A DNA stretch of 64,000 nt from JAFNAG01 sp963824985 (lineage in GTDB: Bacteria > Acidobacteriota > UBA6911), in the NCBI GenBank assembly GCA_963824985.1, contig CAWGRQ010000031.1, forward strand, positions 62,001 through 126,000, written 5' to 3'. Positions 53,814-63,075 of this stretch are shown piece after piece; position 1 is the first letter of the stretch; the number at the start of each line of letters is the position of its first letter. The translations under genes and the position numbers were made by a program. The notes under the pieces are model-generated. The model was not told where the DNA came from and did no database searches. It saw only the letters and a list, made by a program, of their open reading frames with translations.

Positions 53814-55205
53814 TCAGGAGCCGGCGGGAACGCTAGCTGACTCCTGCTTCTCGAGCCAGCGATTGAAGATCCACATCGACAACGCCGAAATCAGGCCGAT
53901 CCCCATGAGGATGATCCAGCCGAGGGTGTTCTGGCTCGGCACCAGCTCCAGCAGGCCATCCGGCCGCCGGGTAGCGCCCCGCACCATGATTTCATTGAAG
54001 ATCACCGCACCCACCGGACCGCCGGCAAGCGACCCGAAAGCCAGCGGCAGATTGGCATAGCCCAGGAAGAGCCCCTCCTGCCCCTTGGGAGCCATGGCGC
54101 CGACATATTCGTACATCCGCGCCGAGGTGAACAGTTCGGCAAAAGCGACCAGGGCAATAGTGGCCACAACAATAAAAGAGCCGATCGGCAGCCACCCGGA
54201 CATCGATGCGCGCAGATCGCCGCCCACCAGAATGGGGATGATGTTGAGGGCCATGGCCGCGCCGATGATCACCGTCCCCACAATCATGGAGCGGATCGGC
54301 TTCATCTTGCCGAACATCTTCGTGACCCAGAGCTGGAAGCAGACAATCACAAGCGGATTGGCCATGGTGTAGATGTCCATCGCCGGCTTGGGCTCAACAA
54401 CGGTCTTCAGGTACAAAGGCAGCACTACATAAACCTGGTTGTAGAGGAAGAAGAATCCGCAGGATACCAGCAGGAAGAGGAAAAACCGCAGGTTGAAGAT
54501 CACGGTGAACATTCCGACCAGGATTTCCCGCACGGATCGTTTCGGCTTCCCGGGAACGCCGCTTCCCGGCGCCGTCTCCGGACCCCGATAAAAGCCGGCA
54601 ACCACGAAGAACGCCAGTATGGCCATGGCGGTGGCCACGGCGAAAATGGCCGACAGTGCCGCGCCCGGACGCGTGCGCACATAGAAGGCGATGCCGCGCC
54701 CGAAAAGCGAGCCCATGTTCACGACCACGTAGAATATGGCGAAGGCCAGGGTGGCGCGTGCGCCGGCGGTCTTCTGCGCCGTCCCCAGAATGCACGGTTT
54801 GACGAACGAGCCGCCGAAACCGATCAGCAGGATGCCGATCACCACCGGCAACACGATGTTCATCCCAGCCGTAACCTCGCGCTCGATGGTCGGCGCAAGT
54901 TCGGCTCCTCCCATCCACACGGGATACCCGAGCAGCAGATATCCGATCGACAGGACCACAAATGCGCCGAGAAGCGCCCGGCGGAATCCAATCTGGTCGG
55001 CGACCGTGCCGGAAAGGATGGGCAGGAAGTAAATTAGAAACCAGAGCAGCGTGTTGAGCATGGCCGGCCAGTAGGTGCCCAGCCCCAGCTGGCCCAGGTA
55101 GATCACGACAAAACTGGCCATCGAGTAATAGGCGGCGCGCTCGAACAGCTCGGTCACGTTCGCAAACCAGAAAACGCGCGGGAATTTCGTCTGTGCTTGT
55201 TCGTT
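53814..55205 (-). CDS. POT/PTR2-type proton-coupled transporter
   Basis: 463 residues from ATG 55205; in-frame starts further upstream (to 55373) add a non-membrane leader. 12 or more hydrophobic helices. POT features: FWFANVTELFERAAYYSM (the family ExxERFxYY-type helix 1 motif, here ELFERAAYYS), DQIGFRRALLGAFV, GGSFVKPCILG (the FxxGxGxxKP region) and a periplasmic loop between helices 6 and 7. Proton-coupled import of small peptides is usual; because it is co-transcribed with a fucosidase, a glycan-derived or glycopeptide substrate is possible. Inner membrane. Confidence 0.83.
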   Translation of the reverse strand, partial: NEQAQTKFPRVFWFANVTELFERAAYYSMASFVVIYLGQLGLGTYWPAMLNTLLWFLIYFLPILSGTVADQIGFRRALLGAFVVLSIGYLLLGYPVWMGGAELAPTIEREVTAGMNIVLPVVIGILLIGFGGSFVKPCILGTAQKTAGARATLAFAIFYVVVNMGSLFGRGIAFYVRTRPGAALSAIFAVATAMAILAFFVVAGFYRGPETAPGSGVPGKPKRSVREILVGMFTVIFNLRFFLFLLVSCGFFFLYNQVYVVLPLYLKTVVEPKPAMDIYTMANPLVIVCFQLWVTKMFGKMKPIRSMIVGTVIIGAAMALNIIPILVGGDLRASMSGWLPIGSFIVVATIALVAFAELFTSARMYEYVGAMAPKGQEGLFLGYANLPLAFGSLAGGPVGAVIFNEIMVRGATRRPDGLLELVPSQNTLGWIILMGIGLISALSMWIFNRWLEKQESASVPAGS

Positions 55206-55555
55206 CATGGCTCCTCGTGAGACCTCCCGGCACAATGCCGCGAGATCGGGCAGATGTTGACGATGAATCCAGGCCCATGGTCCCGGGGGGTTCGTGGCGA
55301 ACCCCCGACCAGGATGATATGAAAGGCTTGTTTTCGGGGACCAGGTCCGTTTCCGTGCATGAATCAGCTGCACACCGGCGACCGGCCGACGACCGGCGCT
55401 TCCCCAGTCATATTCTTACAACGGCATTTCTATCGCGGCGCGGCTTGAGGAGCAAGCGAAATTCGGCCCCCGCCGTTTGTGGAAAGCGTCGGTATAATGC
55501 CGGGAGTCCTGATTTCCCGGGAGGCATGGCATGGACAAGGTCCTGATTGGCGGTT

Positions 55556-55993
55556 TTAGCGAGCCAGCTTGTAGATTCGCCGCCTCCGATCGGACCAGTC
55601 GCGGGTCGGGTAGACCCGCGATGCGACTTCGACGAGGCGCGGCAGAAGCTGGAAAACATCGATCTGGGTCCACGGGGCACCTGATCGCATGCTGAAGCCG
55701 CGGTCGTTCAGGCTCGCGGCGACCTCCGAGAGCGGCTTGTCCGCCACGATCATCTCGATCATCAGGATGAGCGCCTCCTTCTCCCGGGCATTCTCTACAA
55801 GACGACGGCAATCTTCCGCAACCTTCATCCCATAGGGGATGTCTTCCACCCACTGCACTTCTTCCGGTCCGGTTTCACCATCCAGCTCCCACTCGGCGGC
55901 AACCAGTTTCCAACCCTTCCCAGCCTTCTCCGCCCAATATTCCGGACTCGGCGGAGCCGGAAAAACCTCCCGAATGCGCTCTTTGCGTTTCAT
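55556..55993 (-). CDS. Conserved acidobacterial hypothetical with recombinase-like helical domain
   Basis: 145 residues from ATG 55993 (AGGAGG, 4-nt gap). N-terminus MKRKERIREVFPAPP, then YWAEKAGKGWKLVAAEWEL, IPYGMKVAEDCRRL and a C-terminal helical block KPLSEVAASLNDRGFSMRSGAPWTQ (shown in part), VFQLLPRLVEVASRVYP, that recalls the recombinase/resolvase-like domain of small Acidobacteriota proteins often annotated as recombinase family. No resolvase catalytic Ser domain is present. Probably a small DNA-binding or regulatory protein. Function unknown. A REP-rich block lies upstream. Confidence 0.6.
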   Translation of the reverse strand: MKRKERIREVFPAPPSPEYWAEKAGKGWKLVAAEWELDGETGPEEVQWVEDIPYGMKVAEDCRRLVENAREKEALILMIEMIVADKPLSEVAASLNDRGFSMRSGAPWTQIDVFQLLPRLVEVASRVYPTRDWSDRRRRIYKLAR

Positions 55994-56943
55994 AATCCCT
56001 CCTGGCCCCGACACGGAGGCACAATTCACATAGGTCCGATCGACGGCGGCAACCATCCGTTTAAGGCAACAGTCGTGCCAATTGGGGAGTTGACCTGGGT
56101 AGAGGGCGAAATCCGCGGCGATTTCCCGGCTCGCCCGCAACCTTACGATAATCAAGGTCCGAGGGGTCGTCCAGGGCCGGCCGGCGGCAGGACTGGGCCA
56201 TGGCGCCAGGGCTGTCCATAACTCCGCCGTCCGCACGTGGGACGCGGAGTGCCCATTATTGAACACCGGAGGGATGCCGGCATGCTGCGGAGCACGGCCC
56301 TTCACGCGCCTGGTGGTACACCCGGTGATGCACAGATATGTGCGGCATCGGCCCTGGGAGCGCGGGCGTCTCGCCCGCATGCGCGCCTGATTCCTCAAGC
56401 CATGCGCGCGGTCCCAGGCTATTTTCGAAACAGCCTCTCGTGCGCCTATGGCGCACCCGGTGACGCATGAAAATGTTTTGTGCTCTCATCGCGCGTTCTC
56501 TGCGCCGCCCTTTCAGGGCTGTTGCCAGCTCTCCCGTTTTCCCAGGGCTCACGCCCTGGGCTTTGTTGCACCATCCCTTCGGGATTATGGCAGTCGTGAA
56601 CTGCCTGACCCTTCGGGATTGTTGCAGTCATAAACTGCCTGACTCTTCAGGATTGTTGCAGTCATAAACTGCCTGACTCTTCAGGATTGTTGCAGTCATA
56701 AACTGCCTGACTCTTCAGGATTGTTGCGGTCGTGAGCGGCTAAGCCCTGAAAGGGCGCAATAGCACAGCCCAGGGCGTAAGCCCTGGGTTAAGGTGCCGA
56801 GATTTCAAGCCCTGAAGGGGCGGCACAGGGATGGAAGAGTGAATTGGCGCCACATTCGGTCTTATTTTCGGAACAGCCCAAAAACATGTAAACCTTGACG
56901 CTCGGAACCTGTACACTGGCCCCTATCAAAAGGCCGGCGCAAA
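55994..56943. other. REP-rich intergenic block
   Basis: 950 bp without a gene. It contains a GCGGGCG/CGCCCGC hairpin with 3-nt loop (56362-56378), two CACCCGGTGA(T/C)GCA-type repeats (~56318 and ~56455), paired palindromes CCCAGGGCTCACGCCCTGGG (~56540) and AGCCCAGGGCGTAAGCCCTG (~56768), and GCCCTTTCAGGGC/AGCCCTGAAAGGGC blocks (~56508 and ~56744), flanking the 34-bp array. Confidence 0.7.
56583..56742. repeat. 34-bp tandem repeat array (about 4.5 units)
   Basis: Units begin at 56583, 56617, 56651, 56685 and 56719 (exact 34-bp period). The consensus holds GATTGTTGCAGTCATAAACT and then GCCTGACTCTTCAG. Each unit contains a self-complementary GCAGT-CATAA-ACTGC, so it forms a small hairpin. The outer units are diverged (GTGAACTGCC, CGTGAGCGGC) and the centre units identical, as in slippage growth. 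No spacers, so not CRISPR. Confidence 0.85.
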
Positions 56944-57855
56944 ATGAGCAACCAAGGACGGGATCGAACTCCGCTTCATTACCTGATTGCCGTAACCGCC
57001 GTCTCCATGGCTCTGATCATCCTGAATTTTCTACTCGGCCGGCGAATACCATTTACCGTGCATTTTCTCGTCGGTTTTGTCGGATCCCTGCTGGTATTCA
57101 TGGTCTGGCACGCGCGGCTTACGCTGGGCTGGAAGCGAAGCCTGCTGATGTTCGGCTCGTCCTTCGCAATCGCATTATCCGCCGAAGCGCTGGGTGTCAA
57201 TTACGGGCTCATCTTCGGCGGATATCATTACACAGGATTCCTGGGGCCGCAGGTTTTCGGCGTGCCTGTCCTGACCGCATTGGCATGGGAGCCGGTTTTG
57301 TACGCCTCCTTCTGGCTCACGGCTCTCCTGTCGCCATCATCCAGCGCCCTCTTGGGCTCCGGGTCTGCGGGATTGCGCTCTTATGCCTGGCCGGCTCTGA
57401 TCGGAGCCTTCGCCGCCACCGCCTGGGACATCGTGATTGATCCGGTCGCGGTCAGCCAGGGCTGGTGGGTCTGGCACGAGGGCGGTTTGTATGTTGCCGA
57501 TCTTAAAAACGGCGTGCCGATTCAGAATTTTCTCGGCTGGCTGGGAGTGGCGTTCATCATTCTCCTGCTTTATCACGTGATCGCGGGCCCGGCGGCGCGG
57601 ATCCGCCACTCCAGGAGCCTGTCGATACACGGGCCGCTGGCGCTCTATTCCGCCCTGGTTTTGACCTCTTGCGGTGTCGCCGTCACGCTCCTGCCCCGTC
57701 CGCAGGTCGCCGTATCAGGGATGGTGGCGATGGCGCCGATCCTTGTCGTTGCCCTCTACAATGTACGCCGGATGCAGCCCGGCCGGGAATCCCGGTCTAA
57801 AACTGAAGGGCCTCAGCCAGGGGTTCGCAAGCGCTTGCCCCGAATCCAGGAATAG
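56944..57855 (+). CDS. Carotenoid biosynthesis protein, CruF-like (DUF422)
   Basis: 303 residues, seven to nine membrane helices. DUF422/CruF features: SAEALGVNYGLIFGGYHYTGF, GVPVLTALAWEPVLYASFW, WDIVIDPVAVSQGWWVW and GVPIQNFLGWLGVAF, with the acidic and His residues thought to catalyse hydration of the carotenoid 1',2' double bond (bisanhydrobacterioruberin/gamma-carotene hydratase). Inner membrane. The 3' end (RMQPGRESRSKTEGPQPG) is a poorly conserved tail. No other carotenoid gene is in the window. Convergent with VPS10-like protein 2. The function is a family assignment. Confidence 0.78.
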   Translation: MSNQGRDRTPLHYLIAVTAVSMALIILNFLLGRRIPFTVHFLVGFVGSLLVFMVWHARLTLGWKRSLLMFGSSFAIALSAEALGVNYGLIFGGYHYTGFLGPQVFGVPVLTALAWEPVLYASFWLTALLSPSSSALLGSGSAGLRSYAWPALIGAFAATAWDIVIDPVAVSQGWWVWHEGGLYVADLKNGVPIQNFLGWLGVAFIILLLYHVIAGPAARIRHSRSLSIHGPLALYSALVLTSCGVAVTLLPRPQVAVSGMVAMAPILVVALYNVRRMQPGRESRSKTEGPQPGVRKRLPRIQE

Positions 57856-58046
57856 TCAGGACGATCCGTCCACCAGGCAAATGGGACAGACATCTCCCAC
57901 GATGAGGCGCAAGGAAGGTCATCCGCCTTGTCGTCATGCGGTCACGGGCAGGCTGTTTGAGGGCAAAGATGCTGCCGGTCTTCTGCCGTGGAAGGCGCGG
58001 GATCCATTCCGGCCATTTTGATCCCGCGCCCCTCATGCAGGTGCGA

Positions 58047-61000
58047 TTATCGTCCCGGACCGAGCACCGCATCCACTTCGGCCCGAACGCTGTCGAACTC
58101 CTTTTTCAATACCTGGAACCGTTCAATGGCGTCGCGGCCTACCTTCTGATCGACGCCTGTGGTCATGCCCGCAAGGTAGCTGATGTGCGCCTGCAGCCCG
58201 GGTTTGCCGTAACGGACCGGTTCGGTGAGCAGCCTGGCTGCAATGGCATCCACACGCTTCGCGGTTTCGGCATCCGCCCCGGCAGCACCGCGCAGCTTCG
58301 TTTGCGCCTGGCGCACGCGCGCGACCAGTTGGGTAACCTCGGTAACCAGCTCGCGCGTGCGCGTGTTGTGGTCGAACTGCGCCTTGAGGTCGGCCGCGGT
58401 CACTCCCTCGGCCGCGATTCTCGGGTCGATACTCACCGTGAACGGCTGGGTCAGGGTGGTACTGTCCACTTTAAGACGGGCCTGATACTGTCCCGGCGGG
58501 GCGGTCAGTCCCGCCTGGTGCTGAACATTCCAGACGAATCGGTTCAAGCCGGAGTTTTTGGTTACGCGTGCCGGCGGCGCCCCGCCGCGTCCGCCCCGCC
58601 CCTGCGCCGGGGCAGCGTCCGGATCATCGGCGGCGGCCCCGCCGCCCCCGCCGCCCCCACGCCCACCCCTTCCGCCTGTGGCGATCGGGGCATTGCTGTT
58701 GTAGGAGTTGACCGGATTGCCTGCGGCATCAAGAATGTCGATGGTCACGACGCCCCCCGGTTCGGTGGGCAGGAAGTATTCAATAGCCGGTCCAAGCAGG
58801 TTGGCGCCGGTTCGTGTCCGGTAGCCGTCGCGGGGCTTGAACAGGTAGGCCTGAGTCGGCGTTACCTGCGGCGTCAGCTGATGGAGCGAGCTGATGTTGT
58901 CCAGAATCCAGAACGCGCGCCCCTGCGTGGAGATCACCAGATCCTTCCGGAACACCTTGATGTCGGCGACCGGGACGTTCGGCAGGTTCAGCTGAAACGG
59001 CTGCCAGTGGGCGCCGTTATCGAATGAGATGAACATGCCGAATTCCGTTCCGGCATAAAGCAGCCCTTCACGGTCGGGGTCTTCGCGGACCACGCGCGTG
59101 GGCCAATCGGCGGGAATGCCGTTTTTGCCGTCGGTCAGCCGTGTCCAGGTTTTGCCGTAGTCGTCGGTTCGATAGATATACGGCTGATAGTCTCCCAGCA
59201 GATAGCGGTAAGTCGCGTAGTAGGCCGATCCTCTCCGGTGCGGCGATGCCTCGATGTACTGCACCCGCCCTTGGGGCGGCAAATCCTTGGGCGTGACGTT
59301 GGTCCAGGTTTTGCCGTTATCGCGGGTGACATGAAACGGCCCGTCGTTTGACCCGGTCCAGATGACGCCCCGTTCCAGCGGCGACTCCGTAATTGCATAG
59401 AGGGTGCTGTAGAACTCCTCGCCCGTAACGTCGCGCGTGATCGGCTCGCCGCTGACGCCCTGGCAGCAATCGGGCTTCGCCGTCAGGTCGGGGGATATGG
59501 TCTCCCACGTCACTCCCCGGTCGCGGGTCCGATGGAGATACTGCGAACCGTAATAGAGGACATCGGGATCATGCGGGGAGGTGGCCATCGGGGAGACGCG
59601 CTGAAACCGCAGGATGAGGTCACTCGCAGGATTGCCGTAAAGCGACTGAGCGCCGATCCAATAATTTTTTTCCTGCCCGGTCTTGAGGTTCATCCAGCCA
59701 TACTGCCCTTTGCAGGAGCCGTAAACGATGCTGGAGTCGCGCGGGTGAGGCATGATCGGCCCGGTTTCGCACCCGGGGCCGGAGCGGAAATCGTCGCGGT
59801 TGTAAGGATCCGCCAGGCTGCGTGATGATGATTGTGTTGTTGTCCTGCTGCGCTCCGTACAGGTTGTAGGGGAACTCGTTATCAAGCCACACGCCGTAGA
59901 TTTCCGAAGTGGGCTGGTTCAACTGCGTCGACCAGGTCTTGCCCGCCGTCGAAGGAGACGTTGGCCCCGCCGTCATTCGACTGGATCATCGTATTGCCAT
60001 CCTTGGGGCTGATCCAGATGTCGTGATTGTCGCCGTGCGGTGTCCCGAACCGGGTGAAGGTTTTGCCGCCGTCGGCCGATTTGAAGAAACCCTCGGCGCC
60101 CGCGTAGACGACATCGGCGTTGGTCGGATCAGCGCCGAGCGTCGTGTAATAGAACGGACGCGTGATCAGCGAATCCTGCGCGTTAATCAGCGCCCAGGTT
60201 TGTCCGGCATCGTCCGAGCGGTAGAAGCCGCCGCCCGGCTTCGCTTCCACGAGCGCATACACGCGTTTCGGGTTGGCATTGGTGACGGCGAGATTGCCCT
60301 TGCCGATGAGCTCATTGGGCAGGCCGGTGGAAATTTTCGCGAACGTTTCCCCCGCGTCCGTGCTCTTGTAGAAGCCGCCTTCGCGGGATCCGCTGATGAT
60401 CGTCCACGGTTTGCGTTCGAGCCTGGACATCCAGGCATAGACAACCGAGCGGGTTGCCCGGCTGAAGTTCGACATCCATGGCGCCGACGCTGTCGGAAAT
60501 GAAAAGCGTCTTGCGCCAGTTCTTGCCGCCGTCGGTCGTCTTAAAGATGCCTCGCTCGCTGTTGGGCTTGAAAATGTCCCCTGTGGCCGAAACCCAGACG
60601 ATGTCCGGGTTGGTTGGGTGGATGCGCACGGCGCCGATCTGGCCGGCATTGTACAGGCCGGCAAACTGCCAGGTCTTTCCGCCGTCGAGCGTCTTGTAGA
60701 CGCCGCGGCCCGTCGACACGTTGCTGCGCACGCCGTCCGACCCGGTTCCGAGATAGATGATATCGGGATTCGAATCGGCGACCGCGATCGAGCCCGTCGA
60801 TCCGAGCGGAATCTTTCCGTCGGAGAGCGGAACCCAATTGGCCCCGCCGTCGGTCGTCCGGAATAATCCGCCGCTGGCAACACCCATATAGAAGGTGCGC
60901 GGCTGTGAAGGCACCCCGGTCACCGCGGTCACACGCCCGCCGCGCGAGGGTCCGACCAGACGGAATTTCAGGCCGTTGAACAGCGCCGGATCCACGTTGG

Positions 61001-61124
61001 CCATAAGCGGCGCGCGGACACCGGCGGTTTGCGCCGGCCGCGCCGGCGAAGTTTGGCTTTGAAGAGCCAGGGGGGTAACTGACATTGCCAGTAGTGCCAG
61101 GAGCCTGATGATCGTGCGAACCAT
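58047..61124 (-). pseudogene. Exported VPS10/BNR-repeat protein 2, three frameshifts
   Basis: About 1025 residues from ATG 61124 (GGAGG upstream); signal peptide TIIRLLALLAMSVTPLALQSQ. Asp-box repeats of the sortilin type: FRTTDGGANWVPL, YKTLDGGKTWQFA, FKTTDGGKNWRKT, FKSADGGKTFTRF, YRSDDAGQTWALI, VTRDNGKTWTNV, YRTDDYGKTWTRL. C-terminal domain ends in a soluble helical region (VTQLVARVRQAQTKLRGAAGAD). A Gly-rich insert (RGGRGGGGGGG) lies at ~58640. Frames change near 60455, 59930 and 59830. It is a paralogue of the protein at 33775-36707, not a duplicate (different linkers and repeats). Activity unproven. Confidence 0.83.
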
Positions 61125-61245
61125 GATTCCATGCCTCCGGTATTGGGGAGTCGATAATTACGGGCGAAGCTTTCCAGCCGTGGAGACGAGGGTAGCACGG
61201 AACCGTAGAACCCGTCAGCCAATTTCCTCCGGACAACGCGAGCTT

Positions 61246-61746
61246 TCAGACGAAAAGCGCCCGCAAAGCCCGGATTCGGTATTCGAAGATCCGCCGCACC
61301 GCGCGGCGCACCAGCAGGCTGTTCACCAATCGTCCGCCCGGTGCGGTGTAGCGGACGAAATCGCTTACCTCGCTGCCGCCGTCACGCTCGGCGAAGGTGT
61401 GCTCGTGAACCCACTTCCGGTACGGACCGCGGCGCTGCTCATCCACGAACCGGTGCGGCGGATCCCAGGCCGTGATTTCCGATTGCCAGCGCATCGGAAT
61501 GCCGCGCAGACGCAGGCGGTACTCGATGCGGGCGCCGATGCGCATGGTGATCGGGAGCGGCGTGAGAATCGCAAAGCGCAGCCAGGGGGGCGTGATGATT
61601 TCGAGATTGCCCGCATCGGCGAAAAAGGAGAAGACGATCGTTAGCGGTTGCGGGAGGAACAGGCGCGTCTCCAGGGTGCAGAGGTCACCCTGACCGCCCA
61701 GACGGATGTCTTCGACGCCATGGTTCACTGCATTGCGGGTTGTCAC
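61246..61746 (-). CDS. SRPBCC-fold ligand-binding protein
   Basis: 166 residues from GTG 61746, the GTGA overlap with the TspO stub; a later start near LETRLFLP is possible. SRPBCC/START-type helix-grip: ETRLFLPQPLTIVFSFFADAGNLEIITPP (shown in part) with the P-helix, RIEYRLRLRGIPMRWQSEITAWDPPHRF, and EHTFAERDGGSEVSDFVRY. Such proteins sit next to TspO and carotenoid/lipid genes in other bacteria, where they bind hydrophobic ligands. Cytoplasmic, ligand unknown. Confidence 0.78.
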   Translation of the reverse strand: MTTRNAVNHGVEDIRLGGQGDLCTLETRLFLPQPLTIVFSFFADAGNLEIITPPWLRFAILTPLPITMRIGARIEYRLRLRGIPMRWQSEITAWDPPHRFVDEQRRGPYRKWVHEHTFAERDGGSEVSDFVRYTAPGGRLVNSLLVRRAVRRIFEYRIRALRALFV

Positions 61747-61880
61747 CGGTTCAGACTCCAGATTGCGAAGTTAAGCGCCGTAGCGAAGGTCACCCACAGC
61801 CAGTACGGCAGCAGCAGCGCTCCCGCGGTCGACGAAATCCTCCAGAAGGAGACCATGGTAGCCATAATAACCGCCCATAA
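61743..61880 (-). pseudogene. TspO/MBR family, C-terminal stub
   Basis: The last ~45 residues of a tryptophan-rich sensory protein: LWAVIMATMVSFWRISSTAG, ALLLPYWLWVTFATALNFAI and WSLNR, matching the final two helices of TspO. Upstream, in the same open frame, the sequence changes at about 61880 to unrelated residues and overlaps the 78-residue gene. Normal TspO has five helices and ~155 residues, so about three quarters were deleted. The overlap GTGA with the SRPBCC start is retained. Confidence 0.72.
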
Positions 61881-61893
61881 GTTGGAGCTTATT

Positions 61894-62130
61894 CTACTCA
61901 CGGGTGGCTGCCAGGCGGTCCAGGACCGCACGCACGGTGGCGCTTCGTCCCTCGGGGTGGAGGGCCTTCTCGAACAGGCGGCTCTCCAGCTGGCATACAA
62001 ACACCGCCTCGCAGTCTTCCGGGGTCAGATCCCGCCACGCGGGAGAAGGAAGAACGCGGCCCCAGGAATTACGCTCCCGGAAAGCGGAGGCGGCCTGCTC
62101 GATCAGAAGGTCTTTCGGATTGACGGTCAT
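61894..62130 (-). CDS. Small protein coupled to the ECF sigma factor
   Basis: 78 residues from ATG 62130 (ATGA overlap with the sigma-factor stop). No signal, membrane segment or HTH; TVNPKDLLIEQAASAFRERN, WRDLTPEDCEAVFVCQLESRLFEKAL, ATVRAVLDRLAATRE are soluble helices. In other ECF loci an anti-sigma factor occupies this place, but it usually spans the membrane; this one could be a soluble co-regulator. Function unknown. It ends 13 bp before the TspO stub. Confidence 0.55.
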   Translation of the reverse strand: MTVNPKDLLIEQAASAFRERNSWGRVLPSPAWRDLTPEDCEAVFVCQLESRLFEKALHPEGRSATVRAVLDRLAATRE

Positions 62131-62687
62131 GACAGGATCTCCCCGAGGCGAACGCCCCTTCGCTCCAGGCATTCGCGCAGGAGCCGGCGCGCCCGGACCA
62201 CGTTTTGCAGGAAGGTGTTCGCCTTCATCCGCAGCTGTTCCGCCAGCGCCCGATCCGGCAAGTGTCCATCATTGATACGCGCCGACAACGCCCGGCGCGG
62301 CTGGTCCGGAAGGCGCTCCCGGCAGTCTCTTATCGCCCGAGCCAGGGCCGGATCCGGCAACGCCGCTTCAATCCGCCCTTCGGGAAGCTCATCCAGTTCG
62401 TCGAGATCCACCATCAGATCCGATCGGGCGCGGCGCAACTCCTCCAACGCCACATTGCGCGCGACGCGGAAGGCAAACTTCAAGGAAGCATTGGACCCGG
62501 ATATCTCCCGGCCAGGATCGCGGGCCGCGATCCACATGCGCATGAAGGTCTCCTGAACCACAACCTCCACGTCCACCGCCCGGGCAAAACGCCAAAGGCT
62601 GCGCCGGAGCGGCAACTCGACCAATCCCATCCAACGGGCAAAGGCATCCTGATCGCCCTGCCGGGCAAGGCGGAAAGATTCTTCCAT
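62127..62687 (-). CDS. ECF-type RNA polymerase sigma factor
   Basis: 186 residues from ATG 62687 (AGGAG 5 nt upstream); an ATG at 62702 is possible. Sigma-70 region 2 (EESFRLARQGDQDAFARWM, VVQETFMRMWIAARD, FRVARNVALEELRRAR) and region 4 (LPDQPRRALSARINDGHLPDRALAEQLRMKANTFLQNVVRARRLLRECL, shown as its landmarks). The region-4 helix-turn-helix has a non-consensus KANTFLQ turn. Directs transcription to a dedicated promoter set. Operon with the 78-residue protein by ATGA overlap. A membrane or periplasmic trigger is not visible. Confidence 0.83.
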   Translation of the reverse strand: MEESFRLARQGDQDAFARWMGLVELPLRRSLWRFARAVDVEVVVQETFMRMWIAARDPGREISGSNASLKFAFRVARNVALEELRRARSDLMVDLDELDELPEGRIEAALPDPALARAIRDCRERLPDQPRRALSARINDGHLPDRALAEQLRMKANTFLQNVVRARRLLRECLERRGVRLGEILS

Positions 62688-62907
62688 CCGGTCTCCTGGC
62701 ATACCACAGTTCTAAAATAGGTGGGTCCCGTCGGCCGCCGGGACCCACTTGCCACCCCATTTTCATGCGTCATCGAGTGCATGCCGACACGCGGGTCAAG
62801 TGCATGTTGTGAATTAAAACCGGACCCGGCCCGCGCTTTCTCGCTTGAGGCCCTGACCGTTTGGCTAGTTTCGCAAAACTCGCACGTTTCATCGCAAACC
62901 CGAATCG

Positions 62908-63038
62908 GCGACCTGGACTTGGACCCAGTCGTGGACGTGGACCCTCTTGCCCGATGTGAAATACACAGACAGAACATATGCGGCATCGCTTTTTATCTCT
63001 GCATTTCCACGTCCACGTCCAGGTCGAAGTCCAGGACC
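62908..63038. repeat. Inverted GTGGAC/GTCCAC-type repeat
   Basis: Left block 62908-62941 (ACCTGGACTTGGACC, then GTGGACGTGGA) and right block 63006-63038 (TCCACGTCCAC, AGGTCGAAGTCCAGG) are inverted copies of a GTGGAC-hexamer repeat; the 11-bp GTGGACGTGGA/TCCACGTCCAC match is perfect. Lies in the 388-bp gap before the ECF gene; no gene there. Confidence 0.65.
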
Positions 63039-63075
63039 ATGACGGAGGGTCGATGAGTTGCACAACCCAGATTAA

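Noticed and set aside
56583..56742. CRISPR array
   Set aside because: Repeats are contiguous at a 34-bp period, without unique spacers, and no cas genes are near.
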